Below are positions 8,473-17,712 of a stretch of 64,000 bases of DNA, in pieces. Position 1 is the first letter of the stretch; each line of letters opens with the position of its first letter. Source of the DNA: Nocardia elegans NBRC 108235 (lineage in GTDB: Bacteria; Actinomycetota; Actinomycetes; Mycobacteriales; Mycobacteriaceae); the NCBI RefSeq assembly GCF_001612845.1, contig NZ_BDBF01000038.1, forward strand, positions 22,106 through 86,105, in the 5' to 3' direction. The position numbers and the translations under genes are program-made. Under the pieces are notes generated by a model. The model worked only from the letters and a program-made list of their open reading frames with translations. It made no database searches and had not been told where the DNA came from.

Positions 8473-10053
8473 ATGCTCGACGAGAGCGCATCGACGGCGG
8501 GCCACGGGCTCGGCGACACCGCGGGAGATTCGGCACTCAACGCCGCCCGCCGCGGCCGTGAACTGCGGGCGCTCGGCGACGCGGACCGCATCGACGTCCT
8601 GGTCGTCGGCGGCGGTGTCACCGGTGCGGGGGTGGCGTTGGACGCGGCCGCTCGCGGCTTGCGAACCGTCCTGGTGGAGGCCCACGATCTGGCCTTCGGG
8701 ACCAGCCGGTGGAGTTCGAAACTCGTCCACGGCGGATTGCGCTATCTGGCCTCCGGCGGGGTCGGAATCGCCCACGAGAGCGCGGTGGAACGCGACATCC
8801 TGCTCACCACAACCGCACCTCACCTGACTCGCTCGATTCCGCAGCTGGTCCCGTCGTTCTCGGGCGGTTCCCTGCCGCAGCGACTGCTGGTCCGCGCGGG
8901 CTTCCTGGCCGGAGATGTGCTGCGGCGCAGCGCCGGAACCTCGCCGAGGGTATTGCCGCGATCGCGCCGGGTCGCCGCGGCCGAAGCGCTGCGGCTGGCG
9001 CCGACACTGCGCCGCGCCGGGTTGCGCGGCGGGATGACGGCCTGGGACGGCCAGCTCGTCGACGACGCGCGACTGGTGGTGACGATCGCGCGCACCGCCG
9101 CGGCGCACGGCGCGACCGTGCTCACCCGGGTACGCGCCGAGCAGGTGACCGGTGAGTCCGCGGTCCTGCACGATGTGCTGACCGGTGAAACCCTGTCCGT
9201 ACGAGCACGTTCGGTGATCAACGCGGCCGGGGTGTGGGCCGACCAGGTCGATCCGAGCATCGAGTTGCGGCCCAGCCGCGGCACCCACCTGGTCTTCGAC
9301 GCCGCGGCCTTCGGCGGGCTCACCGCCTCGCTGACCGTGCCGATTCCCGGCAGCACCAGCCGTTTCGTCTTCGCCTTCCCGGCCGCGCACGGCCGCGTCT
9401 ATCTGGGGCTGACCGACGAGGACGCACCCGGCCCGGTTCCGGACGAACCGAAGCCCACCGACTCCGAGGTCGATTTCCTGCTCGACACGGTGAACACCGT
9501 GCTGCGGGAACCGTTGCGGCGCAGCGATATCCGCGGGTCGTTCGCCGGCCTGCGGCCACTGCTGCGCACCGCCGACGACTCCACCGCCGACATCTCCCGG
9601 GAGCACGCGGTCCTGCACTCCCCCGGCGGCCCGGTCACCATCGTCGGCGGCAAGCTGACCACCTACCGGCAGATGGCCGAGGATGCGGTCGATGCCGCCG
9701 TAGCCGCCGCCGGCCTGTCCGCCGGCCCCTGCCGGACCAAGCGAATTCCGTTGGTAGGAGCGGTGTCCGGACGCTCGCGCGACCGGATCGCGGCACCCGG
9801 GGTGCTGGTCGAACGGTACGGGGATCAGGCCACCCAGGTGCTCGCCGCACTGCGGGACAACCCGGGCCTCGCCGAACCGGTCGCACCCGGTATCGACGTG
9901 CTGCGCGCCGAATTCGCTTATGCGACAACTCATGAGGGCGCGCTGAACGAGAGCGACCTACTGGATCGACGCACCCGGATCGGCCTCGTCGACAGTGACC
10001 GAGCCGCAGCCCTCCCGGCCGCACAGGAGGCACTCGCCGCCAGCCGGGCCTGA
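8473..10053 (+). CDS. glpD: FAD-dependent glycerol-3-phosphate dehydrogenase
   Basis: GlpD oxidises sn-glycerol 3-phosphate to dihydroxyacetone phosphate and passes electrons to quinone at the membrane. The 526-residue product has the dinucleotide-binding GGGVTG at residues 46-51 and the family signature GTSRWSSKLVHGGLRYL from residue 76. GGKLTTYR and the C-terminal DAO domain follow. The length is typical. It is co-directional with the TetR gene 26 bp upstream. Its product DHAP is the backbone that an alkyl-DHAP synthase would need after acylation, which gives the cluster a plausible shared role. Confidence 0.94.
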   Translation: MLDESASTAGHGLGDTAGDSALNAARRGRELRALGDADRIDVLVVGGGVTGAGVALDAAARGLRTVLVEAHDLAFGTSRWSSKLVHGGLRYLASGGVGIAHESAVERDILLTTTAPHLTRSIPQLVPSFSGGSLPQRLLVRAGFLAGDVLRRSAGTSPRVLPRSRRVAAAEALRLAPTLRRAGLRGGMTAWDGQLVDDARLVVTIARTAAAHGATVLTRVRAEQVTGESAVLHDVLTGETLSVRARSVINAAGVWADQVDPSIELRPSRGTHLVFDAAAFGGLTASLTVPIPGSTSRFVFAFPAAHGRVYLGLTDEDAPGPVPDEPKPTDSEVDFLLDTVNTVLREPLRRSDIRGSFAGLRPLLRTADDSTADISREHAVLHSPGGPVTIVGGKLTTYRQMAEDAVDAAVAAAGLSAGPCRTKRIPLVGAVSGRSRDRIAAPGVLVERYGDQATQVLAALRDNPGLAEPVAPGIDVLRAEFAYATTHEGALNESDLLDRRTRIGLVDSDRAAALPAAQEALAASRA

Positions 10054-10188
10054 ACGACCTCAGCCCGCCATGACGTCGTACCGGGACGGCTACGCGCCCG
10101 CGACCCCGAGGCGGATCGCATTCCGAGCCGCTCACCGCGGAACCGGTTCGCGACGTCGGCGCTGCGGGTCAAGACCCTGGAACGCCGA

Positions 10189-11028
10189 CTATCCCCACAG
10201 ATCGGCGATCCGCGCCGCCGCCGACTCCCCCTGCACCCGACCGGCATGCGCCGACGGCACGCGGGAGGCGGTGTCGAGCGGATTCGCCCCGAAGGCGGCG
10301 ATCGCGGCCTCGTCGGGGACGATCGATTCCACCCGCGCGCCCCGTTCGATCAGTTCCGCGATCTCACCGTCCAGCGCCGGATCGGGCAGCGGCGCGATGA
10401 TCAGCACCCGGTCGAATCCGGCCGCCAGATCGGCATTGACACTGGTCCGCACGCCACCGTCGGTATAGCGCACGCCGTCGACGGTGTGCGGCGGCCAGAC
10501 CAGCGGCACCGCCGAACTGGCGGTTACCGCGTCGACCAGCGCGACCCTGGAGTCGCGATCGAAGACGCGCGGTTCACCCGTGCCGGCGTCGACGGCGGTG
10601 ATCAGCAGCCGCTGCCGGGGCCATTCGTGCACCGGCAGCCGCGATGCGATCACCGCGCGCCGGGCGGATTCCGGCACGGTCTCGGTCGCCAGGGCGAGGT
10701 TGCCGAGTCGCCGCCGCGCCACGGCCATATCCCCGTCGCTCTCGGTGATGATCTGGTTGATCGTCTCCCACACCCCCTCGAGCGGATTGCCCTCCGGCAC
10801 GATCTCGGCGCTCTGCAGCGCCGGGTCGATCTGGCGGCGGAACAGCTCCTCCGGGGGCAGCCCGCTGGTCAGCTGTGCCGCCACATTGGCGCCCGCCGAC
10901 GTGCCGATGTACACATCGGCGGCAGTGAGATCGATGCCCGCATCGGCCAACCCGGCGATCACGCCGTTCGCCCAGGCGATACCCGCCACCCCACCGCCGC
11001 CGATCACCAGCGCCCGCTCGTCCGACAT
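10189..11028 (-). CDS. patatin-like phospholipase family protein
   Basis: A 279-residue putative serine lipase or esterase. The N-terminal glycine-rich oxyanion loop (GGGGVAG, residues 10-16), the nucleophile elbow GTSAG at 42-46 with Ser44, and a later DGG motif carrying the catalytic Asp make up the Ser-Asp dyad of patatins. The start at the second of two adjacent ATGs (11028) is favoured because GGGAG lies five bases upstream; the frame is open up to 11073. There is no signal peptide. It is convergent with glpD and has no obvious operon partner. The substrate is unknown. Confidence 0.88.
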   Translation of the reverse strand: MSDERALVIGGGGVAGIAWANGVIAGLADAGIDLTAADVYIGTSAGANVAAQLTSGLPPEELFRRQIDPALQSAEIVPEGNPLEGVWETINQIITESDGDMAVARRRLGNLALATETVPESARRAVIASRLPVHEWPRQRLLITAVDAGTGEPRVFDRDSRVALVDAVTASSAVPLVWPPHTVDGVRYTDGGVRTSVNADLAAGFDRVLIIAPLPDPALDGEIAELIERGARVESIVPDEAAIAAFGANPLDTASRVPSAHAGRVQGESAAARIADLWG

Positions 11029-11130
11029 CATCGCTCCCACATCTCGTACCGCGTTCCCGACCGCTCGGGACAACCTCGACGGTAGCGACGACCATTCCCC
11101 CGGCGCGATTACCGGACGGGTAATGAAATG

Positions 11131-11925
11131 TCAGGACGCGTTACCACCCACGCTGAACGCGACACCGCTCGGATCGCGCAGCGCGGCCAACCGCCCGTAC
11201 GGCGTGTTCTCGGGCTCGGATTCGACCGAACCCCCCAGGCTCACCGCCTGCTTCACCGTCGCATCGACGTCCTCGGCGCCGATGTAGACGCGCCACCCGC
11301 CGGGAGATCCCGCGGGCAGATACGCCGCCGAGTCCATCACGCCACCGAGCATCGGCGTCGCGGAATGAATTGTCGTGTAACGGAACTCGGGTGAATCACC
11401 GACGGTGAAGGGATCGCGCCAGCCGAACACCTCGCGGTAGAACGTCAACGCCTCCGCATAGGCCGGTGTGTGCAGTTCGAACCACGACGGGTACCCGACG
11501 TGCCCGCTCCAGTGGCCGCCACCGGCGACGCCGAAGGAACCGAAGCCGCGATGGACGCCGGGCTGCCACGCACCGACGCCCGCACCGGACGGATCGGCGA
11601 GTACGGCCATACTGCCCACGTCGCCGATGGCCATCGGCTCCACCACGACCCGGCCGCCGTGGTCGGCGGCGGAGGCGGCGGTGGCATGGACATCGACGCT
11701 GGTCAGATACACGGTCCATTGATCGGGCGCACCGTCGGTGCCGTCGTTGCGCATCCCTCCGGCGACGGCATTGCCGTCCTTGCGGAAGGTGATGTACCCG
11801 CCGTACTGCTCATCGCTCTCGGCGGTCCAGCCGAACAGCTCGCCGTAGAAATCGATGGCTCGAGCGGTGTCGGCGGTGAACAGCTCGATCCAGCACGGAT
11901 CTCCGGGTTCGAAGGTGTAGGACAT
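11131..11925 (-). CDS. two-domain VOC (glyoxalase/dioxygenase fold) protein
   Basis: A 264-residue protein made of two repeated VOC modules. Each begins with a WxELxT segment and a FYxxxFGW motif (about residues 12-33 and 149-172) and ends with a DPSG segment. This arrangement is common in actinobacterial glyoxalase-like or antibiotic-resistance-like proteins of unassigned substrate. The start ATG at 11925 has GAGCGATC upstream. It is divergent from the molybdopterin oxidoreductase gene (12079), with a 153-bp shared promoter region. The enzymatic role cannot be assigned. Confidence 0.88.
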   Translation of the reverse strand: MSYTFEPGDPCWIELFTADTARAIDFYGELFGWTAESDEQYGGYITFRKDGNAVAGGMRNDGTDGAPDQWTVYLTSVDVHATAASAADHGGRVVVEPMAIGDVGSMAVLADPSGAGVGAWQPGVHRGFGSFGVAGGGHWSGHVGYPSWFELHTPAYAEALTFYREVFGWRDPFTVGDSPEFRYTTIHSATPMLGGVMDSAAYLPAGSPGGWRVYIGAEDVDATVKQAVSLGGSVESEPENTPYGRLAALRDPSGVAFSVGGNAS

Positions 11926-12078
11926 GATCGCTCCTCTGGATGGGATTGCGTTCTCTCACCGGTACGACGGCGCCGGACGGACAAACTCATCGGCACCGGT
12001 TCAAGCCTGGCACCACGCAGCGGCAGTCGGCCCGATTTGTGGGTAGCGTTTGTGAACTAACTCTTCTACGCTGCTCCC

Positions 12079-14322
12079 ATGACCGACTGGCATCCGACGG
12101 CATGCATCCTGTGCGAGTGCAATTGCGGCATCCAGGTGCTGCTGGGCGCCGACGGCCGCAGCTTCGACAAGATTCGCGGCGACAAGCTGCATCCCTCCTC
12201 AGCGGGCTACACCTGCAACAAGGCCCTGCAACTGGATCGGTACCAGAACGGGCGCACCGGCCGCCTCGCCGCGCCGCTGCGCCGCAACGCCGACGGATCG
12301 TTCACCGAAATCGATTGGGACACCGCTATTTCGGAGATCTCCGCGCGTCTGCGCGAGATCGGCGCCGAATACGGCGGCGAATCGATCTTCTACTACGGTG
12401 GCGGCGGCCAGGGCAATCATCTCGGCGGCGCCTACGCTCCGGCCACCATGGCCGCCTACGGCATGCGATATCGATCCAGCGCGCTGGCCCAGGAGAAGAC
12501 CGGCGACTTCTGGGTCGGCGCGCGGATGACCGGCCACCCGGTCCGCTCGGACGTCGAACATGCCGAGGTGGCGCTGTTCATCGGTAAGAATCCCTATCAA
12601 TCCCACGGTTTCCCGCGCGCCCGCTCGGTACTGAAGGAGATCGCGCGCGATCCGCAGCGCTCGATCATCGTGCTCGACCCGGTCCGCACCGAGACCGCCG
12701 AACTGGCCGATTTCCATCTGCAACTGCGCCCCGGCACCGACATCTATCTGCTGGCGGCGATGGCGGCGATCCTGATCCGCGACGACCTGGTCGACCACGA
12801 CTGGCTGGCCGCGCGCACCGAAGGTTTCGACGAGGTGGCGGCGGTGCTGCGCACCGTGCCGATCGAGGAGTACTGCGCCCTGGCCGATGTCGAGATCGGC
12901 CTGGTCACCGCCGCGACTCACCGCCTGGCAGCGGCGGACTCGGTCGCCGCGCTCGAGGATCTCGGCGTCCAGATGAACCGCCACTCGACACTGGTCAGCT
13001 ACGTCGAGAAACTGCTCTGGCTGCTCACCGGAAACCTCGGCAAGCCCGGGACGCAGTACGCCTTTTCCGGAATGGCGGCGATCGGGCACGATCGCGGCCA
13101 TCCCGCCGACGCCGGGCCGCGCAGCCCGGTCGTGGGCGCGCGCATCATCAGCGGACTGGTGCCGTGCAATGTGATCACCGAGGAGATTCTGACCGACCAT
13201 CCCGCCCGCTATCGGGCGATGATCGTCGAGAGCGCCAATCCCGTTCACTCACTGGCGGATTCGGCCCGGATGCGCGACGCACTCGCGGCGCTGGAACTGG
13301 TGGTCGTCATCGACGTGGCGATGACCGAAACCGCCCGCGCGGCCGACTACGTCCTGCCCGCGCCGACCCAGTTCGAGAAGTACGAGGCGACCTTCTTCAA
13401 CTTCGAATTCCCGCGCAACATCTTCCATCTCCGGCATCCGGTGCTTGCGGCTCCGGCCGGCGTGCTCGCCGAACCCGAGATCCACGCCCGGCTCGTCGAG
13501 GCCGCCGGCGTGCTGACCGACGACGATTACCGGCCGCTGCGCGCGGCGCTCGACCAGGGCCGCGAGGCCTTCGCCATGGCATTTCTCGCCGTCCTCGCCG
13601 ATCCGGCGAAAGCGAAGCTGGCTCCGATCCTGCTCTACCGCACCCTCGGCCCGACACTGCCCGACGGCGCCGCTGCCGCCGCGGTGTTGTGGGGCGCCGC
13701 GTACACCTGCGCCCGGAAGAACCCGGCCGGCGTGGAGCGAGCCGGCTACGGCACCGGCCTCGCTGCCGGGGAGCGGCTGTTCGAGGCGATCCTCACCGGC
13801 GAACACGGCGTCGTCATCACCGACGACGAGGTCGACGAGACCTGGAACCGGGTGCGCGGCGGCAAAGTCCGGCTCGCCGTTCCAGAACTGCTGTCGGCAC
13901 TGGCCGCGCTTCCCGTACCGGACGAGGAACACGATTGGCCGTTCGTCCTGGCCGCCGGGGAGCGGCGCGCCTTCACCGCCAACACCATCATGCGCGATCC
14001 GGCCTGGCGCAAACGCGACCCCGCCGGCGCGCTGCGCATCAGCACCGCCGATGCCCTCCGGCTGGGCCTGACCTCCGGCGACGAGGTGCGGCTCACCACC
14101 CGCAACGGCAGTGCGCAGGTGACCGTCGAGCCGACCGACCGCATGCGCAGCGGACATCTGGCGCTGCCCAACGGCCTGGGCCTGTCCGTCGTCGAGGCGG
14201 GCGAGGTCCTCACCAGCGGGGCCGCACCCAACGAGTTGACGGCGTTCGACGATCGCGACGAATGGGTCGGCACCCCGTGGCACAAGTACGTGCCCGCCCG
14301 GATCGATACGGTGGGTACATGA
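12079..14322 (+). CDS. molybdopterin (bis-MGD) oxidoreductase, Rv0197-like
   Basis: A 747-residue member of the DMSO-reductase/formate-dehydrogenase superfamily. It carries an N-terminal [4Fe-4S] site as C9-x2-C12-x3-C16 with C46, an extra Cys14, the bis-MGD-binding domains, and a C-terminal molydopterin dinucleotide-binding domain (LRISTADALRLGL region). It has no twin-arginine signal, so it is probably cytosolic. The segment where a Mo-ligand Cys or Sec would be expected reads ALAQEKTG, so the Mo may have a different protein ligand (inference). It resembles M. tuberculosis Rv0197 as I recall it. The HxlR gene overlaps its stop by 4 bp, which implies co-expression and likely autoregulation. 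The substrate is unknown. Confidence 0.88.
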   Translation: MTDWHPTACILCECNCGIQVLLGADGRSFDKIRGDKLHPSSAGYTCNKALQLDRYQNGRTGRLAAPLRRNADGSFTEIDWDTAISEISARLREIGAEYGGESIFYYGGGGQGNHLGGAYAPATMAAYGMRYRSSALAQEKTGDFWVGARMTGHPVRSDVEHAEVALFIGKNPYQSHGFPRARSVLKEIARDPQRSIIVLDPVRTETAELADFHLQLRPGTDIYLLAAMAAILIRDDLVDHDWLAARTEGFDEVAAVLRTVPIEEYCALADVEIGLVTAATHRLAAADSVAALEDLGVQMNRHSTLVSYVEKLLWLLTGNLGKPGTQYAFSGMAAIGHDRGHPADAGPRSPVVGARIISGLVPCNVITEEILTDHPARYRAMIVESANPVHSLADSARMRDALAALELVVVIDVAMTETARAADYVLPAPTQFEKYEATFFNFEFPRNIFHLRHPVLAAPAGVLAEPEIHARLVEAAGVLTDDDYRPLRAALDQGREAFAMAFLAVLADPAKAKLAPILLYRTLGPTLPDGAAAAAVLWGAAYTCARKNPAGVERAGYGTGLAAGERLFEAILTGEHGVVITDDEVDETWNRVRGGKVRLAVPELLSALAALPVPDEEHDWPFVLAAGERRAFTANTIMRDPAWRKRDPAGALRISTADALRLGLTSGDEVRLTTRNGSAQVTVEPTDRMRSGHLALPNGLGLSVVEAGEVLTSGAAPNELTAFDDRDEWVGTPWHKYVPARIDTVGT

Positions 14323-14816
14323 AGCGCACCACCTTCGCCACCTGGCCCTGTTCGGTCGCCCGCACGGTCGATCTGATCGGTGACTGGTGGACGCCGCTGG
14401 TGTTGCGCGAAGCGTTCTACGGCACAACGCGTTTCGACGATTTCGAACGCACGCTGGGCCTGAGCCGCAATGTCCTCACCCAGCGCCTGACGCGGCTGGT
14501 CGAGGAGGGGATGCTGGCGAAGGTCCCCTATCAGGATCGTCCGGTCCGCTACGAGTACCGCCTCACCGACAAGGGACGCGATTTCTTCCCGGTGCTCACG
14601 GCCATGATGCGCTGGGGTGACCGCTGGCTCGCCCCGGAGGCCGGACCGCCGGTGGTCGTCCACCACGACACCTGCGGGCACGACACCCACGCCGAAGTGG
14701 TGTGCGCACAGTGCGGAGAACCGCTGCGGCACGCCGAAGTATCGGCTCGGCTGGGTCCGGGCTTTCCGCCGCAGCACCGCGAAAGCGCGCTGCGCAGCGG
14801 ACGATTCGCTTCCTGA
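14319..14816 (+). CDS. HxlR-family winged-helix regulator
   Basis: A 165-residue regulator with the HxlR signature: an N-terminal Cys (C11), a winged helix with LREAFYGTTRFDDFERTLGLS-type spacing, and ERGLL-like EEGMLAKV in the wing region. A C-terminal extension carries a CxxC motif (VCAQCG, about residues 129-133) together with nearby His/Cys residues, which may bind a metal. ATG 14319 overlaps the oxidoreductase stop (ATGA). Cysteine-based sensing of redox or electrophiles is known for this family; for this member it is inference. Confidence 0.9.
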   Translation: MKRTTFATWPCSVARTVDLIGDWWTPLVLREAFYGTTRFDDFERTLGLSRNVLTQRLTRLVEEGMLAKVPYQDRPVRYEYRLTDKGRDFFPVLTAMMRWGDRWLAPEAGPPVVVHHDTCGHDTHAEVVCAQCGEPLRHAEVSARLGPGFPPQHRESALRSGRFAS

Positions 14817-14835
14817 GAGCAGTGCCGCCGCGGCG

Positions 14836-15291
14836 CTAATCCGCGTTCTCGAGTTTCGGAACCAGACGTTCCAGCAACTCCCGCAGCACCTCTTCGTCCT
14901 CCGGCGCCAATTCGGCCAGCGCCTTGTACGCGCGCACCTGTGAGCCGCGGATCTGCGCGGCCAGCTCACGGCCGGCATCGGTGGACACCAGGTATTTGAC
15001 GCGCCGATCAGCGGGATTCACCGTGCGCTGGACCAGGCCGCGCGATTCCATGCGATCGGCGACACCGGTCAGATTCGACGGGTCGCACGCCATCCGGTCG
15101 GCCAGCACCCGCATGGGTAGCTCGGCGGGCGGTTCGTTGAGCGCCAGCAGCAGCTTGGCCTGCGTCAGTGTGAGCCCGTGCCCCTCGGCCGCGGTCAGGA
15201 AATCCTGCAGATAGGCCGAGACGAAGCGCGCGATCAGCAATGCCAGCGGGCTCTGCGCTGTGTCCGGTGACATAGCTTCGATGCTACCCAA
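14836..15291 (-). CDS. MarR-family transcriptional regulator
   Basis: A 151-residue MarR protein. It has the typical winged helix with MRVLADRMACDPSNLTGVADRMESRGLV, the wing DRRVKYLVSTDAGR and a C-terminal dimerisation helix. A start six codons further in (ATG 15273) is equally possible. It is divergent from the MFS transporter at 15373, with direct repeats between them, so it most likely represses that exporter. Confidence 0.9.
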   Translation of the reverse strand: MGSIEAMSPDTAQSPLALLIARFVSAYLQDFLTAAEGHGLTLTQAKLLLALNEPPAELPMRVLADRMACDPSNLTGVADRMESRGLVQRTVNPADRRVKYLVSTDAGRELAAQIRGSQVRAYKALAELAPEDEEVLRELLERLVPKLENAD

Positions 15292-15330
15292 ACGATTGAC
15301 AACGGCTATCGTCGACTCCTTAAATACTTG

Positions 15331-15356
15331 AGGTCTTCAAACATATAGGTCTTCAA
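15331..15356. promoter_or_regulatory. direct repeats AGGTCTTCAA, candidate MarR operator
   Basis: AGGTCTTCAA occurs at 15331-15340 and again at 15347-15356, 16 bp apart. The first copy is part of TTGA-N5-TCAA. The pair sits in the AT-rich gap between the divergent MarR and MFS genes, just ahead of the MFS ribosome-binding site. A MarR operator is a reasonable inference from position. Confidence 0.5.
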
Positions 15357-15372
15357 TTTTCTGGAGGTGGCT

Positions 15373-16851
15373 GTGGAGCGCAGAGGTTCGCTGCTGACCG
15401 GCGTATTGGCCTTCGCGGCGATGATCGTCACGGTCATGCAGACCCAGGCCGTGCCGATTCTGGGCCTGATCGCGACGAAGTTGCAGGTCTCGACCACATC
15501 GGTGAGCTGGGTGACCACCGCGACCCTGCTGTCGGCCGCGGTCTTCACACCACTGCTGGGCCGCATCGGCGACCTCTACGGCAAGAAGCCCACCCTGCTG
15601 GGCGTGCTCGCGGTGGCCACGGCCGGTTCCGCGGTCTCGGCACTGGCGAATTCGCTGGGCGTGCTGCTGGTCGGCCGGGTGCTGCAGGGTGTCGCGACGG
15701 CGATCTTCCCGCTGGCCCTGGCCGTCCTCCGGGAGGAGATTCCGGCGCGACGCCTGCATCACGCGATGGCGATCGTCAGCGGCACACTCGGTTTCGGCGG
15801 CGGCCTCGGCCTGGTGTCGACCGGTCTGCTGACCAAGGGGGCCGACCCGGACTATCACATCGTGTTCTGGTTCACCGCGGTGCTGTCGGTGGTGGCGCTG
15901 GCCGCGGCCGCGGTGGCCGTGCCGGCCACGGGTAAGCGGCATCCGGGCAGTGTCGACCTGCCCGGCGCGGTCACGCTCGGTGGCTTCCTGGTCCTGCTGC
16001 TGTTGCCCATTTCCCAAGGGCACGAATGGGGTTGGACCTCCGCGAGCACGATCGCCTGCTTCGCCGGCGCGGTCGCGACGGCGGTGGCGTGGGTGGCGAC
16101 CGAGCGTCGTGTGCGTACCCCGCTGGTCGATCTGCGGATGTTCACCCACCGGCCGGTGCTGTTCACCAACCTGTCCGGCATGTTCATCGGATTCGCGATG
16201 TTCATGCAGTTCATGGGCGTGTCATATCTTGCCCAGATGCCGTCACGGGTGGCCGGTTACGGATTCGGCGCCTCGATCCTGCGCGCCTCGGTCGAATATC
16301 TGCTGCCCGCGACACTCTCGTCGATGCTGGCGGCACCGGCCGGCGGAATCCTGGTCGGCCGGCTGGGCGGGCGTCGCGTGCTGGCCCTGTCGGGCGCGAT
16401 CGGTGCGGCCGGATTCGGCGGGCTGGCACTGGCACACGACGCGACCGGTTCGGTGATCGCCGCGAGCGTGGTAATCGGCGTCGCGATCAGCTTCGCCTAC
16501 GCGGCGATGCCCGCGCTGATCGCGGCGAGCGTCCCGCACCACCAGAGCGGAATCGCCAACGGCATCAATTCGATCTCCCGCACCGTCGGCAGTTCACTGG
16601 CCAGCGCCATCATCACCACCCTGCTGACGGCGAAACTGCTGCCGCATCTGCCGCTGCCGCAGGAGAGTCAGTTCACCGTCGCCTTCTGGGTCGGCGCCAC
16701 CGCGTGTGCGGCGACCGTGCTGGCCGCCCTGTTCGGCTTGCGGCCGGAAGGCCGCGACGCCGGTGCCGACGAGGTCGAACTCGGCGCGAACGAAAGTGCC
16801 GGCGGCACAGCATCGTTCGAGCGGCACGAGCTTCCCAGCAGGGTCGGCTGA
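15373..16851 (+). CDS. MFS drug/proton antiporter (DHA2-like)
   Basis: A 492-residue membrane transporter with about 14 hydrophobic segments. It has the motif A region LGRIGDLYGKKPTLLG between TM2 and TM3 and motif B LLVGRVLQGVATAI. The GTG at 15373 is chosen because GGAGG lies five bases before it; the earlier in-frame GTG at 15367 lies inside that ribosome-binding site. It is divergent from the MarR gene, a standard arrangement for an inducible efflux pump. The last residues are immediately followed by a truncated marR fragment in another frame, so the native C-terminus may have been changed by a deletion. Confidence 0.9.
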   Translation: MERRGSLLTGVLAFAAMIVTVMQTQAVPILGLIATKLQVSTTSVSWVTTATLLSAAVFTPLLGRIGDLYGKKPTLLGVLAVATAGSAVSALANSLGVLLVGRVLQGVATAIFPLALAVLREEIPARRLHHAMAIVSGTLGFGGGLGLVSTGLLTKGADPDYHIVFWFTAVLSVVALAAAAVAVPATGKRHPGSVDLPGAVTLGGFLVLLLLPISQGHEWGWTSASTIACFAGAVATAVAWVATERRVRTPLVDLRMFTHRPVLFTNLSGMFIGFAMFMQFMGVSYLAQMPSRVAGYGFGASILRASVEYLLPATLSSMLAAPAGGILVGRLGGRRVLALSGAIGAAGFGGLALAHDATGSVIAASVVIGVAISFAYAAMPALIAASVPHHQSGIANGINSISRTVGSSLASAIITTLLTAKLLPHLPLPQESQFTVAFWVGATACAATVLAALFGLRPEGRDAGADEVELGANESAGGTASFERHELPSRVG

Positions 16852-17065
16852 GATCACCACGGACGACCGCCGGCGTCAGATCCTCACCCTCACCGACCAC
16901 GGGCGCGCATTGCTCGCCGCGACCGAGGAGCGGGCGCGGCGGCTCGACCGCGAATTCACCGGGTCCATGACGGCCGCACCGCGCACCGCACTGCAGTCGG
17001 CCCTGGCCGTCCTCGCCGCCGACGCGGGGCTACCGGGCGCGGGCGGAGTTCGTTCGCCCGGGTGA
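16848..17065 (+). pseudogene. 3' remnant of a marR-family gene
   Basis: Directly after the MFS stop, in a different frame, the translation reads TTDDRRRQILTLTDHGRALL and continues through a helical ERARRLDREF segment to a stop at 17065. This is the wing and C-terminal dimerisation helix of a MarR regulator. The DNA-binding helices and a start codon are missing. It looks like the tail of a second marR gene left by a deletion that joined it to the MFS gene. Confidence 0.65.
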
Positions 17066-17068
17066 GCC

Positions 17069-17518
17069 TTAACCGCCGGCGACCAGGCAGGAATACCCGA
17101 GGTGGATGCCGGTGCCGACCGGAAGAACGAGCGTCGCCGCCGGCATCTGCACCGGCTGGCCGGCCTGCACCGCGCTGAGCGTGTGCTGCCCCGGAACCGC
17201 CGGAACCCACGTGATGAGCGCATACGCGCCGCCGGGCGGCGCCACTCCGATGGGAGCTCCGTTGTCGTAGAAGGTGACCGGCGCGACCGGATCGGTGACA
17301 TTCGCCTGCAGCGTGTAACTGCATCCGCTGCCGTAATTGGTGGCGATGCCGAAGTTCATGTCGGGGGTGGCGCCGAGTCTGGTCACCGCGGCATTCGCCG
17401 TCTGCGGGATCGCCACTGCGAACACCGCCGCGGCGCCGAGGATGCCGCCGGCCACTATCGTGGCGGCCCGACGGCGCACCCGCTGCCGGGGCGGCCCGCT
17501 GATCGTCGTCTCGTGCAT
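17069..17518 (-). CDS. secreted protein of unknown function
   Basis: A 149-residue protein with a clear Sec signal peptide: basic N-terminus (RQRVRRR), a hydrophobic core around residues 19-37 and an ANA-A cleavage site near residue 43. The mature part of about 106 residues has two cysteines that could form one disulfide (Cys66 and one near the C-terminus). It contains a beta-rich, Ig-like stretch (PVTFYDNGAPIG, PGQHTLSAVQ). GAGGAC precedes the ATG at 17518. Similar small secreted proteins occur in nocardiae, but I do not recognise a function. Confidence 0.75.
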   Translation of the reverse strand: MHETTISGPPRQRVRRRAATIVAGGILGAAAVFAVAIPQTANAAVTRLGATPDMNFGIATNYGSGCSYTLQANVTDPVAPVTFYDNGAPIGVAPPGGAYALITWVPAVPGQHTLSAVQAGQPVQMPAATLVLPVGTGIHLGYSCLVAGG

Positions 17519-17712
17519 GATGCCGTCCTCGTCGTAGGCGCCGCAGCGCGAACCGAGACCGTCTGTCGTGCGCGAACATCCCCCGACGGCGCCGCACGGT
17601 CTGTCGGCACGATACCCCGTAGGCTCGGCCGCGCGGCCCGGTTCGCGGTGTCGATGTCGAGCGATCGGCGGGCCGCGGACGGCGCCCGCACCCGCAGGAG
17701 GACGATGGGGCT

